A DNA stretch of 59,998 nucleotides from Caulobacterales bacterium (GTDB lineage: Bacteria > Pseudomonadota > Alphaproteobacteria > Caulobacterales > Aquidulcibacteraceae): positions 1-59,998 of the forward strand of contig JAFLCU010000019.1 in NCBI GenBank assembly GCA_017303355.1. The letters are read 5' to 3'. The position numbers and the translations under genes were made by a program. The notes beneath the pieces are model-generated. The model was not told the DNA's origin. It searched no databases and saw only the letters and a list, made by a program, of their open reading frames with translations. Positions 1-8,224 of this stretch are shown here, piece by piece. The stretch's first letter is position 1. Each line of letters opens with the position of its first letter.

Positions 1-1020
1 GGTCGCGGCCGGCGCTTCCGCGGGCGCCTCGGCCGGCGCGGCGGCCGGCGTTGTCGGCGGCGCGATACGCGTCAGGGCCGAGATGTCGCCTTGCACGACG
101 TAGAAGATTTCACGGTTGCGCGAGCCGCCCGCTTGGGTCGGATCGTCGTGATAGACTTCGTACGTCGTCCAATCGTCATCGGTGGTGGTCGGGTTGTCCA
201 AGTGCGCGGCCGCGAGCAGCGCATCCATCGGATTATAGACCTGCTCCATCACGTCCTCTTCCGCGCCGGTATAAACGACGCGAAGGACCTGGCCGGCCGG
301 CGTTTGGCCGGCTGTGCCAACCGCGAGAACGCGCGGCGGGCGGCCCGTGTAGGGCAGACCGATCTGGTAGCAATATTGATTGTTCTCGACGCGCGGCTCG
401 ACCGCGATCGGCGGGCCGGCTTCACGCAGATTCTGACGCGCCATGATCGGGCGGATCGCCAGCAAGCTTTGCGCGACCACATCCGTCACGGCTTCGGCGT
501 CAACCGGCGCGCAATTCTGAATGTAGAAGAACGGCTGCGCTTCGACTTGCGTCACGCTGTATTGCAGGCCAGCGAAGCTTGCCTGCGGCAGCGCGTTGAG
601 ATCGGTTTCGACAGCGGTCGCGGCCGTGGCGATCAACGGGGTGACGTCGCCGCCGGTGATGGCGTCAAAGCGGTTGAGCGGATTGGCGCCCAGATCTTGC
701 TCGAGCTTCACCTGCACGCTGGAGCCTTCGCCTTCCGGCGTCACGGTATAGACGACACGGCCCGTGGCGCCGTCGGCGAACGTCACCGGCGCGGTGACGA
801 CATCGCCTTCAATGCTGGCGGCTTCGGCGATCGTCACGCCTTCGGTCACGGTCGCGCCCACTGGCGTGGAGGCCAACCGCGCCAAAACCGTTTGCGCAGG
901 GCGATCAACCTGCAGCGTCTGTGTGCGGCTGGCCGTCTTCGGGCCCAGGAAATATGCCGCCGCGCCAATGCCGAGCACGACAACAAGAATAATGAGAATT
1001 GTGCGTCCCACAGCGGCCAT
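1..1020 (-). CDS. membrane-anchored SRPBCC/GyrI-like protein (3' end outside window)
   Basis: 340 codons are visible and the frame is still open at the window edge, so the C-terminus is missing. Translation starts at ATG 1020 and goes straight into one membrane segment (about residues 6-24), so the rest should face the periplasm. Residues 30-170 (starting near TASRTQTLQVDRPAQTV) look like a START/SRPBCC-type ligand-binding fold; the following region resembles a GyrI-like effector-binding domain. The visible end is Ala/Pro-rich (repeats of APAEAPAE), probably a linker or tail. It is divergent from kynA with 169 bp between the starts. The family assignment rests on overall look only and the ligand is unknown. 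Confidence 0.7.
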   Translation of the reverse strand, partial: MAAVGRTILIILVVVLGIGAAAYFLGPKTASRTQTLQVDRPAQTVLARLASTPVGATVTEGVTIAEAASIEGDVVTAPVTFADGATGRVVYTVTPEGEGSSVQVKLEQDLGANPLNRFDAITGGDVTPLIATAATAVETDLNALPQASFAGLQYSVTQVEAQPFFYIQNCAPVDAEAVTDVVAQSLLAIRPIMARQNLREAGPPIAVEPRVENNQYCYQIGLPYTGRPPRVLAVGTAGQTPAGQVLRVVYTGAEEDVMEQVYNPMDALLAAAHLDNPTTTDDDWTTYEVYHDDPTQAGGSRNREIFYVVQGDISALTRIAPPTTPAAAPAEAPAEAPAAT

Positions 1021-1189
1021 AGGCCTACCCTCCTTGGCTTCTGCCCTCGATGGCGCATCCCTAGCAGGTCGTTAACCTCCAACCAAACCCGAAATTTTGG
1101 AAAGCTCGCGGGCAGAACGCCGAACCGCCCTCTTATTCGAGGCCGGCGCGTGCTCTAAGCTCGTGATTCAAGGGAAGGAACCACCGGCC

Positions 1190-1981
1190 ATGAGCCAGGA
1201 TGTCACGTATGGCGGCTATCTGCGCCTTAAGGATTTGCTCGCCTGTCAGCAGCCGCTGACCGACAATCACGACGAACTCCTGTTCGTGATCCTGCATCAG
1301 ACGATGGAACTCTGGATGAAGCAGGTGCTGCACGAGATCGCGGTAACGCAGGGCGAAATTCGCGCTGGCAATCTTGTGCCGGCTTACAAGCATCTGGCGC
1401 GCGTCTCACGCATCCAAGCGGTGATGACGCAGGCCTGGGACATTCTGGCGACCATGACGCCGGCTGATTATCTGAGCTTCCGCCAAAGCCTCGGCACAAG
1501 CTCCGGTTTTCAATCGGCGCAGTTTCGCGCGCTGGAATATCGGCTCGGCATCAAGGATCCGATGTTCTTGAAGTTTCAGCCCGAAGGAAGCGATGAGCGC
1601 GCCTTGATGGAAGCCGCGTTGGCGGCGCCGACTTTGTATGACGACGTGCTCGAGCAATTGGCGCGGGCTGGCTTCGATATTCCGGAGACCGCGTATCGCC
1701 GCGCCGCCGGCGCGCCTTATGAGCCGAGCGAGGCCGTCGAGAACGCCTGGCTTCAAGTCTATCGCGACACCCAGAAGCATTGGGCGCTTTACCAATTGGC
1801 CGAGAAGCTCACGGACCTCGACGATGCGCTGCTGACCTGGCGGCACAAACACGTGCTTACGGTGGAGCGCATCATTGGCCGCAAGCGCGGCACCGGCGGC
1901 ACCGATGGCGTGGGCTATCTGCAACAAACCTTGTTGCGCCGCGCCTTCCCCGAACTCTGGTCGCTTCGAACGAAGCTATGA
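1190..1981 (+). CDS. kynA: tryptophan 2,3-dioxygenase
   Basis: Heme enzyme that opens the indole ring of L-tryptophan to N-formylkynurenine, the first step of the kynurenine pathway in the cytoplasm. The product is 263 aa, the usual bacterial length. Family hallmarks are MSQDVTYGGYLRLKDLL at the N-terminus, HDELLFVILHQTMELWMKQ (distal-pocket histidine) and the C-terminal region WRHKHVLTVERIIGRKRGTGG with the proximal heme histidine and the GTGG substrate loop. The ATG at 1190 is chosen because a GGAAGGA ribosome site lies just upstream and the family motif starts there; a longer in-frame extension to 1097 has no support. The stop overlaps the next start (ATGA), indicating translational coupling to the kynureninase-like gene. 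Confidence 0.96.
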   Translation: MSQDVTYGGYLRLKDLLACQQPLTDNHDELLFVILHQTMELWMKQVLHEIAVTQGEIRAGNLVPAYKHLARVSRIQAVMTQAWDILATMTPADYLSFRQSLGTSSGFQSAQFRALEYRLGIKDPMFLKFQPEGSDERALMEAALAAPTLYDDVLEQLARAGFDIPETAYRRAAGAPYEPSEAVENAWLQVYRDTQKHWALYQLAEKLTDLDDALLTWRHKHVLTVERIIGRKRGTGGTDGVGYLQQTLLRRAFPELWSLRTKL

Positions 1982-3144
1982 AGAGCTACAAGCACCTCTT
2001 CTCGCGCGCGCTGACTGCGGCGCCCGCGCGTCTGCACTTCGCCGCGCACTCGCACCATTTGTGGCCGGATGCGTCGTACGAGGGGCATCTCGCCGCGTGG
2101 GAAGACGCCGCATCGCTCGCGGACAAGAAATGGGACAAGATTTTCGGCGAGGTGATGCCGCGCGCGCGAAGCAACATCGCCATGGAATTGAAATTACCCG
2201 ATCCGCGCACGATCGCGTTCGCGCCGAACACGCATGAGCTGATCGAGCGGATTTTCTCGGCGCGGAAACCGGGTCCCGTCGAGGTGCTGACGACGGACGG
2301 TGAGTTTCACTCGTTCCGTCGGCAAAGCGCGCGCTGGGAGGAAGAAGGCCGCGTGAAGCTGCGCGTGGTACCGTGCGAGCCATACGAGACGTTTACGGAG
2401 CGGTATGTCGCCGCGATGCGCGAGAAAGCGCCGGATATCGCCTTCCTCTCGCACGTGATGTTCAAGAGCGGCCTTCGCTTCGACGGGATCGAGGAGATCG
2501 CAAGCTTTGTGACGCCGGGCGAAACTTGGATCGTGCTTGATCTCTATCATTCGTTCATGGCGTTGCCTGCGGATTTTTCGCGCGTGGCCGATCGCGTGTT
2601 TCTGCTGGGCGGCGGTTACAAGTACGCCATGGCCGGCGAAGGCGCGGGCTTTCTGCATGCGCCGCACGGCTTTGCACCGCGCCCTGCTTATACGGGCTGG
2701 TTCGCGGATTTCAGCGCGATCGAAGCCAAGCAAGGCGAGATCGGCTATTCGAGCGACGGCGGGCGCTTTCTAGGCGCGACGTACGATCCAACGGGTTTGT
2801 ATCGCTTCAATGCGGTGCAGGCGATGTTGCTTGATGAAGAACTGGACACGACGGCGATCGCGACGCGTCTAGGCGCCCTGCGCAATCTGACGGAAGAAGC
2901 GATCGGCGCGGGCGAAGCGGGCGTCTTGCGCAAGGCTGAATTGCTGCGGCCGAACGCGATTGGGCATCAGGCGCGCTTCTTGTGCTTGCGTCATCCGAAC
3001 GCGACAGAATGGAAAAACAAGCTGATGGCGGCGAACATCATCACGGACGCGCGTGATGATGTTCTGCGGATCGGCTTTGGGCTTTATCACGATGTGGCGG
3101 ACGTGACGGCGCTGTGCGCAGGCGTGAAGAAGGTGCTGGGCTAG
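1978..3144 (+). CDS. class V aminotransferase-fold PLP enzyme, probable kynureninase
   Basis: 388-residue PLP-dependent enzyme of aminotransferase class V fold. The cofactor lysine is probably in LLGGGYKYAMAGEGAGF, preceded by the aspartate of WIVLDLYHSFMALP, the same order as in kynureninases. Its ATG overlaps the kynA stop by four bases, so the two are almost certainly co-translated; hydrolysis of kynurenine to anthranilate and alanine is the obvious role. The sequence diverges from textbook KynU, so a related C-S or C-C lyase activity cannot be excluded. No formamidase (kynB) is adjacent; that step must be encoded elsewhere. Confidence 0.75.
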   Translation: MKSYKHLFSRALTAAPARLHFAAHSHHLWPDASYEGHLAAWEDAASLADKKWDKIFGEVMPRARSNIAMELKLPDPRTIAFAPNTHELIERIFSARKPGPVEVLTTDGEFHSFRRQSARWEEEGRVKLRVVPCEPYETFTERYVAAMREKAPDIAFLSHVMFKSGLRFDGIEEIASFVTPGETWIVLDLYHSFMALPADFSRVADRVFLLGGGYKYAMAGEGAGFLHAPHGFAPRPAYTGWFADFSAIEAKQGEIGYSSDGGRFLGATYDPTGLYRFNAVQAMLLDEELDTTAIATRLGALRNLTEEAIGAGEAGVLRKAELLRPNAIGHQARFLCLRHPNATEWKNKLMAANIITDARDDVLRIGFGLYHDVADVTALCAGVKKVLG

Positions 3145-3209
3145 AGCGCCACACCCATTCCCGGATGCGCGAAGCGCAGTCCGGAAATGGGTGCTGTGTG
3201 TTTGGCGCT
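3145..3209. terminator. long imperfect hairpin between convergent genes
   Basis: The 65 bases directly after the kynU-like stop fold on themselves: AGCGCC (3145) pairs with GGCGCT (3204-3209), and further in CACAC with GTGTG, CCCATT with AATGGG, and GCGC-GAA-GCGC at the tip. It lies between convergent stops (3144 and 3218) and could serve both. No T-run follows, so it may be a dispersed palindromic element rather than a classical terminator. Confidence 0.55.
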
Positions 3210-3217
3210 ATGGCGCC

Positions 3218-3652
3218 TCACCAAGCCCCCAACTCAACCAATTGCCTACGCAAATGCTCCGGCAGATCGGCGCCGCCTTGGGCTTCACTTAGATCAGCCG
3301 GGGCGTCCTTGGGCTCAAGATAGCGCCAGCCTTGGAAGGCGCGGCGCGGTTGCGGCACGGTGCGCTGCAGGTGTGCGTCGAGGTAGAGGCCGCAGCGCTG
3401 CCCATGATCGTCGGTGACGTCGTCGATAGCGATGATGCGCTGGCGCACGACAACGACGCCCTTGATCACCCAATAGAGTGAGCCGCCGGCGAGCACGTCT
3501 TCCACGCGCTTGGGCCACATGCGCGTGCCGCAGACAGGCGCCGTGATTTTGCGCTTCTCTTTTTTGGCGCGCTTGATCTGGCCGATCTGCCACTCGGCCA
3601 AATCCTCGACGCTATCGGCGCCGACGCAGAGTTTCACGATGTGGGTGGTCAT
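3218..3652 (-). CDS. DUF1489 family protein
   Basis: 144-residue cytoplasmic protein of the alphaproteobacterial DUF1489 family. The N-terminal signature MTTHIVKLCVGADSVEDL and the following APVCGTRMWPKRVEDVLAGG are characteristic; no catalytic motif is evident. The start ATG (3652) lies one base after the TAA of the upstream PaiB-like gene, so it is probably translated by reinitiation as the second gene of that pair. Function unknown in the family. Confidence 0.88.
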   Translation of the reverse strand: MTTHIVKLCVGADSVEDLAEWQIGQIKRAKKEKRKITAPVCGTRMWPKRVEDVLAGGSLYWVIKGVVVVRQRIIAIDDVTDDHGQRCGLYLDAHLQRTVPQPRRAFQGWRYLEPKDAPADLSEAQGGADLPEHLRRQLVELGAW

Positions 3653-3653
3653 C

Positions 3654-4301
3654 TTAGTTGCCGTCCGGATCGTCGGCCACGGCGCGTTCAGCGCGCATCA
3701 ACTCGCCGATCTCGCGCTCTAGCGGATCGGCGCCCTTCAGCAGAGCGTCGGTGACGCCATCAAAATCCGCGGCGCTTTTGTTTTGCGAGAGTTTGCGTTT
3801 GGCTTCGATGCGATCGACATGGAGCATCACGCCGACGATGCCGCGGAGCTGTGCTTCGATGTAGCCGCGTGGCGCGTCGCCCACGGCCCAGGGTTCGGCG
3901 CGGTCGCGTTCGTGGAAATTGGAAAGATCGCTGACGATTTTTTCCAAGCGCGCAGCATCGTCAAACCACTCGATACGGCCACTCAAGTGCACGGCCTCGT
4001 AATTCCACGTCGGCACGGTTTTTCCGTGCTCTGCTTTGGACGGATAATAGCTCGGCGAGACGTAAGCTTCGGGGCCGTTGAGTACGAGCAGGCCCCGCCC
4101 CTCGCCGAGTTTCCAATGCGCATTGGCGCGGGCGATGTGGCCGGAGATGGTGCGCGTCTCGGAATTCCACAGCACGGGCAGATGTGTCGCGATCGGCGTA
4201 CCGTCAGTATCGACGCTCACGAGCACGCCAGCCCACCGGCGCGCGAGGCGCGCGATCAGCGCATCCGCATCCGCGGTCGCGAAGTGGTTGGGAACGTACA
4301 T
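3654..4301 (-). CDS. PaiB-type FMN-binding negative transcriptional regulator family protein
   Basis: 215-residue protein of the PaiB family, with a split-barrel flavin-binding fold related to pyridoxamine oxidase. Recognisable stretches are MYVPNHFATADADAL at the N-terminus, PIATHLPVLWN, ISGHIARANAHWK and the central AYVSPSYYPSK. In Bacillus PaiB is linked to repression of sporulation and protease genes; in proteobacteria the role is not established, and many members look like flavin-dependent oxidoreductases. First gene of a two-gene unit with the DUF1489 gene. Confidence 0.88.
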   Translation of the reverse strand: MYVPNHFATADADALIARLARRWAGVLVSVDTDGTPIATHLPVLWNSETRTISGHIARANAHWKLGEGRGLLVLNGPEAYVSPSYYPSKAEHGKTVPTWNYEAVHLSGRIEWFDDAARLEKIVSDLSNFHERDRAEPWAVGDAPRGYIEAQLRGIVGVMLHVDRIEAKRKLSQNKSAADFDGVTDALLKGADPLEREIGELMRAERAVADDPDGN

Positions 4302-4317
4302 GCGCTAATCTCTCCCC

Positions 4318-4423
4318 ATCCGCGGAGCGCCACGCAGTGGCGAGTCCGGGGGCCATAAACACAGGCTTGAGTCTATGGGCCCCGGGCTGCCCGCGTCGCG
4401 CGCATCCGGGGATGAGTGGTGTT
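4318..4423. repeat. intergenic palindromic element (candidate dispersed repeat)
   Basis: The 122-base gap between two leftward genes is filled with hairpins: CGCCAC-GCA-GTGGCG, then GGGGGCCATA pairing with TATGGGCCCC (9 of 10), then a CCCGCG/CGCGC-rich arm. The layout looks like the mobile palindromic elements that sit between alphaproteobacterial genes. No second copy was identified in this window, so the repeat status is inferred from structure alone. Confidence 0.4.
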
Positions 4424-5362
4424 TCATTCCGCGGCGATGTTGGCTGCGACGCCGGAAGCTTGCTGACGCTCGGCCCACGCTTGCTTGATGCTGGCGCTGG
4501 TTTTGCGGGAGCCGTCGGGGCTCCAGCCGGGCGGGCCGAAGGTGTAGCCGAGCACCTCGCGGAAGCTCTTGGCGTTCCGCACGTCGCGGAACATGCCGAT
4601 CCATTCGTGGAAGGCGACGCGGAATGGATTGAACGTGCCGAGCTGGCTGACGATGCCGTAATGGATTTGTTCTTTATCGTCTTCGGCGACGAACGTGCCA
4701 AACAAGCGATCCCAGATGATCAGCACGCCGGCGTAATTGGCGTCGAGATATTTCGGATTGGTCGCGTGATGGACGCGGTGATGCGAGGGCGTGTTCATGA
4801 CCCATTCGAGCGGCCCCATCCGGCCGATCGTCTCGGTGTGAATCCAGAATTGATAGACAAGGCTGATGCCTGAGAACATCAGCACCATGAGCGGTGGGAA
4901 GCCGATATAAACGAGCGGCAGCCAAAAGATGAAACTGAGGCCCAACGTGCCCGTCCAGGTCTGACGCAGCGCGGTGGTCAGATTATAATGCTGCGACGAG
5001 TGATGGATGATGTGGCTGGCCCAGAACCAACGGCGCTCGTGCGCGATGCGGTGAAACCAATAATAGGCCAGGTCTTCGGCGAAGAAGCACGCGACCATGA
5101 CCGGCGCGGTCCAGCCAAGCTCGAAGATGCGGAATTGCGAGACCCAGAAATACGCCGCGACCGCGAGCCCGCCGAACAGCACGCCGAACACGCGATTGCC
5201 CAAGCCCATCGAAAGGCTCGTCGCTGAATCGGCGAAATCGTAGCGACCCCGCTTCGAGAGCTTCACGACGATCATCTCGATCAGGATCAGCAGCACGAAG
5301 CCCGGCACCGCGTAGGTGATGATCGGCGGAATTTCGAAGGGCGGATCGAGCGGGTTTGCCAC
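4424..5362 (-). CDS. sterol desaturase / fatty acid hydroxylase superfamily membrane protein
   Basis: 312-residue integral membrane di-iron enzyme. The histidine clusters of the superfamily are all present: HRIAH (about residue 104), HIIHHSSQHYN (about 117-127) and PSHHRVHHATN (about 192-202), set between hydrophobic segments. Such enzymes hydroxylate or desaturate lipids (sterols, fatty acids, carotenoids, alkylglycerols); the substrate cannot be told from sequence. The GTG start at 5362 follows a GGGAGGA ribosome site that lies inside the end of the upstream small gene, so expression is probably coupled to it. Confidence 0.9.
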   Translation of the reverse strand: MANPLDPPFEIPPIITYAVPGFVLLILIEMIVVKLSKRGRYDFADSATSLSMGLGNRVFGVLFGGLAVAAYFWVSQFRIFELGWTAPVMVACFFAEDLAYYWFHRIAHERRWFWASHIIHHSSQHYNLTTALRQTWTGTLGLSFIFWLPLVYIGFPPLMVLMFSGISLVYQFWIHTETIGRMGPLEWVMNTPSHHRVHHATNPKYLDANYAGVLIIWDRLFGTFVAEDDKEQIHYGIVSQLGTFNPFRVAFHEWIGMFRDVRNAKSFREVLGYTFGPPGWSPDGSRKTSASIKQAWAERQQASGVAANIAAE

Positions 5363-5365
5363 GGC

Positions 5366-5782
5366 CTAATTTCCTCCCGTCGTCCTTTGTGGGGACGCCA
5401 GCTCCGCGAGCCACGCGGGCTGATCCTTAAGACGCATATGTAACGGCGGATAGCCTATGTCCGCAAACGTGACGTCCAGCCGGCCGGACTTGAGCCGCAG
5501 CATCACGGCGGACGCCGGCGCCAAGCGTGTACTGATATCAAGCCCCATGACACGGGCGACCATCAGCCGTCCGTCCGTCAGCTGCGCCAGCGCGCTTCGG
5601 CCATTGGCGGCGATAATTGCGCGCTGCACGCTTGCGCCTTCGGCCTGCGCCAGCCGCGCCAAATCCTCGTCATCGAGCTTGGCCGAGATGCGAAAACCTA
5701 ACAGCGCGGCGACACCCACCATCAGCAGCACGACGGCGGCCGAGCCAATGAGCTCCAAAACGACGGGGTCCACACTAGCCAT
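5366..5782 (-). CDS. hypothetical protein with N-terminal membrane anchor
   Basis: 138 residues with one membrane segment (about 9-31, LELIGSAAVVLLMVGVAALL) and a cytoplasmic or periplasmic domain without recognised motifs. The start ATG is one base after the TGA of the DUF3667 gene and the stop is three bases before the desaturase start, so it is the middle gene of a tightly packed three-gene run. No relative recognised. Confidence 0.75.
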   Translation of the reverse strand: MASVDPVVLELIGSAAVVLLMVGVAALLGFRISAKLDDEDLARLAQAEGASVQRAIIAANGRSALAQLTDGRLMVARVMGLDISTRLAPASAVMLRLKSGRLDVTFADIGYPPLHMRLKDQPAWLAELASPQRTTGGN

Positions 5783-5783
5783 C

Positions 5784-7013
5784 TCAGCCCGCCAATCCGA
5801 CGATCACGATCGCCAACACGAATATGCTGAGCGTGAGTTGCGTGAGAATCGCCAGCGCAAAGGTGCGCCACAACGCCGAGAACCAACCAAGTTTATAGGC
5901 GCCGCCAAGCTGGAAGAACCAGTGCACGGGAATGGCGCACACAAGCAGCCCGCCAATCATTGGGCCCACCATGCCCGGCATACGGATCAGCATGGAAACC
6001 ACGAGAAACAGCAGCGACACGAAGGAGAGCGAGTAGAGGATAAAGACGACGTGATCGTAGAGCGTCACGCCGCGCTTCCAGAAGAACAGCAAGGCGAGAA
6101 ACGGCAACGAAATCGGCACAAGCAGGAATGAGAATTTATAAACCGAGTTCTGGATTTTATAGAGCGCCAGGTCCGGGTTCAGCAGCGAGTGGCGAATCTT
6201 CTCGTCAATGTATGCGCTGCCGGAATTGACGTTCACATCGCCGCGAAGCACGGCGTCGCGCAACTCATCTTGCCAGCGCCGGACGCCCTCCTCGTCGGCG
6301 ACGACGCTCGATTCAGTGGCGTCCGCCTGTGCTTCACTTGCGGCGGCGCCTTGGGGCGGCCCAATCGGCTGCGTCGCCCCGGCGGCTGCCTCTTGGCGCG
6401 CGACCTGGCGCTCCACACGCTCGACTTGCTGTTCGGCGATGCGCACCGCGCCTTCAGCCAGGCGCTCGGACAAACCTTCGGGCTGGCCGGCCGGCGGGTT
6501 GGCGCGCGCGGCGCTCAGCGCTTCCTGCGCACGCGTCAATTCTGTGCGCGCGTCCTCGAGTTCGCGCCGGGCTTCGCTGATGTCGGGTCCGAGATTGACC
6601 TGAACGTCCGCCGACCCATCGACGCCGATCGTCGGACCGCCCGCCACGGCGAACACGAAGAACATGAAGAACACGGTGAAGAGAAAGAGCGCGAGCGGCG
6701 AGATGTAGCGCGCCCGCTTTCCATAGACGTAATCGCGCGTGAGCGTGCCGGGGCGGATCGCCAGCATCGGCAGCGTGCGCCAAGCTTTGGTGTCGAAGTG
6801 CAAAATGCCGTGCAGGAATTCCTCGAACACGTGCAGCAAGCTGCGGTGCGCATGCGTGGATTGCCCGCACTGGCTGCAATACGGGCCGGCGACGGCGGCG
6901 CCACAATTGAGGCAGGCGCCTTCATGGACGCCGCCGGGCTCGCGCCCTTCGATCGCGCCAGCCGCCAATCCCGCCGTCGCCAAGGCGCCAGCTGCTTCAA
7001 GTTCCCCGCTCAT
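5784..7013 (-). CDS. DUF3667 domain membrane protein
   Basis: 409-residue protein with a zinc-ribbon-like N-terminus (CLNCGAAVAGPYCSQCGQ, about residues 35-52), then the family block HVFEEFLHGILHFDTKAWRT and LTRDYVYGKRARYISPL, a first membrane helix near residues 110-127, a long Glu/Ala/Gln-rich coiled-coil region (about 140-235), and about four C-terminal membrane helices. DUF3667 proteins are widespread inner-membrane proteins of unknown function. The coiled-coil insertion, predicted outside the lipid phase, is larger than in short family members. First gene of the run leading to the desaturase. Confidence 0.88.
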   Translation of the reverse strand: MSGELEAAGALATAGLAAGAIEGREPGGVHEGACLNCGAAVAGPYCSQCGQSTHAHRSLLHVFEEFLHGILHFDTKAWRTLPMLAIRPGTLTRDYVYGKRARYISPLALFLFTVFFMFFVFAVAGGPTIGVDGSADVQVNLGPDISEARRELEDARTELTRAQEALSAARANPPAGQPEGLSERLAEGAVRIAEQQVERVERQVARQEAAAGATQPIGPPQGAAASEAQADATESSVVADEEGVRRWQDELRDAVLRGDVNVNSGSAYIDEKIRHSLLNPDLALYKIQNSVYKFSFLLVPISLPFLALLFFWKRGVTLYDHVVFILYSLSFVSLLFLVVSMLIRMPGMVGPMIGGLLVCAIPVHWFFQLGGAYKLGWFSALWRTFALAILTQLTLSIFVLAIVIVGLAG

Positions 7014-7046
7014 GGCGGCAAGCTGTGTCGCGCTCCGGGCTGCCGA

Positions 7047-7436
7047 TCAAGCCCGCGCGCCACGCCGCGAAGGGCCAGCGGCGCCGGTTTCCCCATCGAC
7101 GCGCGGCAGGAAGCCCAATTCGCCCCTCGAAACGGCGGCTGGCCTGCGCCTGGGCGCGGCGGCGGGCGGACATTTTTGGGCGTCGGCGGTTTGCATCACC
7201 AGCCCTTCTTGCTCTAGCGCAAGCGAAGCCAGCGCCTCCGCCTCTTCGATGGTACGCGCCCACACGAACACCGCCGCTACCGCGCTTGCATGTTCCTCGG
7301 GCCAGTCGCGCGCCATGTGATCGAGCCGCGCCTCCACCACGACGCGCCAAAACGGCATGTGGCCGCGCACCAGCTTGGCGCGGTGCATGAAAGCCCAGAA
7401 ACGGCTCGGGCCACGTTTAAGCTTCACGCGCTCCAT
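7047..7436 (-). CDS. hypothetical protein
   Basis: 129 residues; the first 85 look like a compact alpha/beta domain (FWRVVVEARLDHMARDW, then VFVWARTIEEAEALASLALEQEG), the remainder is a low-complexity Ala/Arg/Gly tail. The ATG at 7436 lies 13 bases inside the end of the enoyl-CoA hydratase gene, so it is probably co-transcribed with it. No family recognised; the tail may vary or be partly spurious. Confidence 0.6.
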   Translation of the reverse strand: MERVKLKRGPSRFWAFMHRAKLVRGHMPFWRVVVEARLDHMARDWPEEHASAVAAVFVWARTIEEAEALASLALEQEGLVMQTADAQKCPPAAAPRRRPAAVSRGELGFLPRVDGETGAAGPSRRGARA

Positions 7437-8221
7437 TCCGGCTTGCGTTTCTCCAGGAACGCCGCGAGCCCCTCTTTTCCCTCCTCCGAGGTGCGACGGG
7501 CGGCGATGCGGCGCGCGGTCTCTTTCGCCAGCGCATCGCCAATCTTGTGTTCGGCCACGTAGCGCGCAAGAGCCTTGGCGTCGCGTACGGCGCCAGGCGC
7601 CGCCGCCATCGCCAATTCCGTCAACCGCGCCATCATCGCCTCGAGGCCCGCCGCATCATCGACGGCGTATTGCACAAGGCCGATTTTCTCGGCGAAGGCC
7701 GCATCAAAGCTCTCCGCTGTCGCAAACAACGCCTTCGCCCAGCGCAAGCCGATCGCCTCAATCACGTAGGGCGAGATGGTCGCTGGCGTAAGGCCAAGCT
7801 TCACCTCCGTGAACGCGAACTTGGTGTTCGCCGCCGCGACCGCGATGTCACACGCCGCGACAAGACCAGCGCCGCCGCCCATCGCCGCGCCTTGCACCAA
7901 CGCCACGGTAAGCTGCGGCAATTCATGCAGGTGCTGGAGCATGCGCGCGAGCGTGAGCGCGTCGGTCTCGTTGCCGAGTTCGGAGAATTCCGCCGCGCGC
8001 CGCATCCAATCGATATCGGCGCCAGCGCAAAATGTCGGCCCGGCGCCGCGCAGGAACACGACGCGCACATGATCGGCGCCCTTCAGCGTCTCAAACGTGT
8101 CGGAGAGGCCGGCGATCATCAATTCATCAAATGCGTTGCGCTTTTCGGCGCGATTGAGCGTCACGACGGCTACGCCGTTGCGCGACACATCAAGCAAGAC
8201 TGGATCAGGCGAAGTCGACAT
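7424..8221 (-). CDS. enoyl-CoA hydratase/isomerase family protein (methylglutaconyl-CoA hydratase-like)
   Basis: 265-residue crotonase-fold enzyme. The oxyanion-hole segments are clear: GAGPTFCAGADIDWMRR (about 60-75) and ALVQGAAMGGGAGLVAACD (about 107-125), followed by FTEVKLGLTPATISPYV. The substitution pattern (CAGADIDWMR, KLGLTPATISP) is closest to methylglutaconyl-CoA hydratases of leucine/isovalerate breakdown (LiuC type). The other leucine-degradation genes are not next to it, although a biotin carboxylase subunit lies at 23.6-25.6 kb. Starts three bases after the TIR protein stop, so the two are probably co-translated despite unrelated functions. Confidence 0.9.
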   Translation of the reverse strand: MSTSPDPVLLDVSRNGVAVVTLNRAEKRNAFDELMIAGLSDTFETLKGADHVRVVFLRGAGPTFCAGADIDWMRRAAEFSELGNETDALTLARMLQHLHELPQLTVALVQGAAMGGGAGLVAACDIAVAAANTKFAFTEVKLGLTPATISPYVIEAIGLRWAKALFATAESFDAAFAEKIGLVQYAVDDAAGLEAMMARLTELAMAAAPGAVRDAKALARYVAEHKIGDALAKETARRIAARRTSEEGKEGLAAFLEKRKPEWSA

Positions 8222-8224
8222 TCT

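Noticed and set aside
91..1158. Long plus-strand ORF over the first kilobase
   Set aside because: It is Arg/His-rich antisense reading of the membrane-anchored SRPBCC-like gene, which has a normal anchor and domain sequence on the minus strand.
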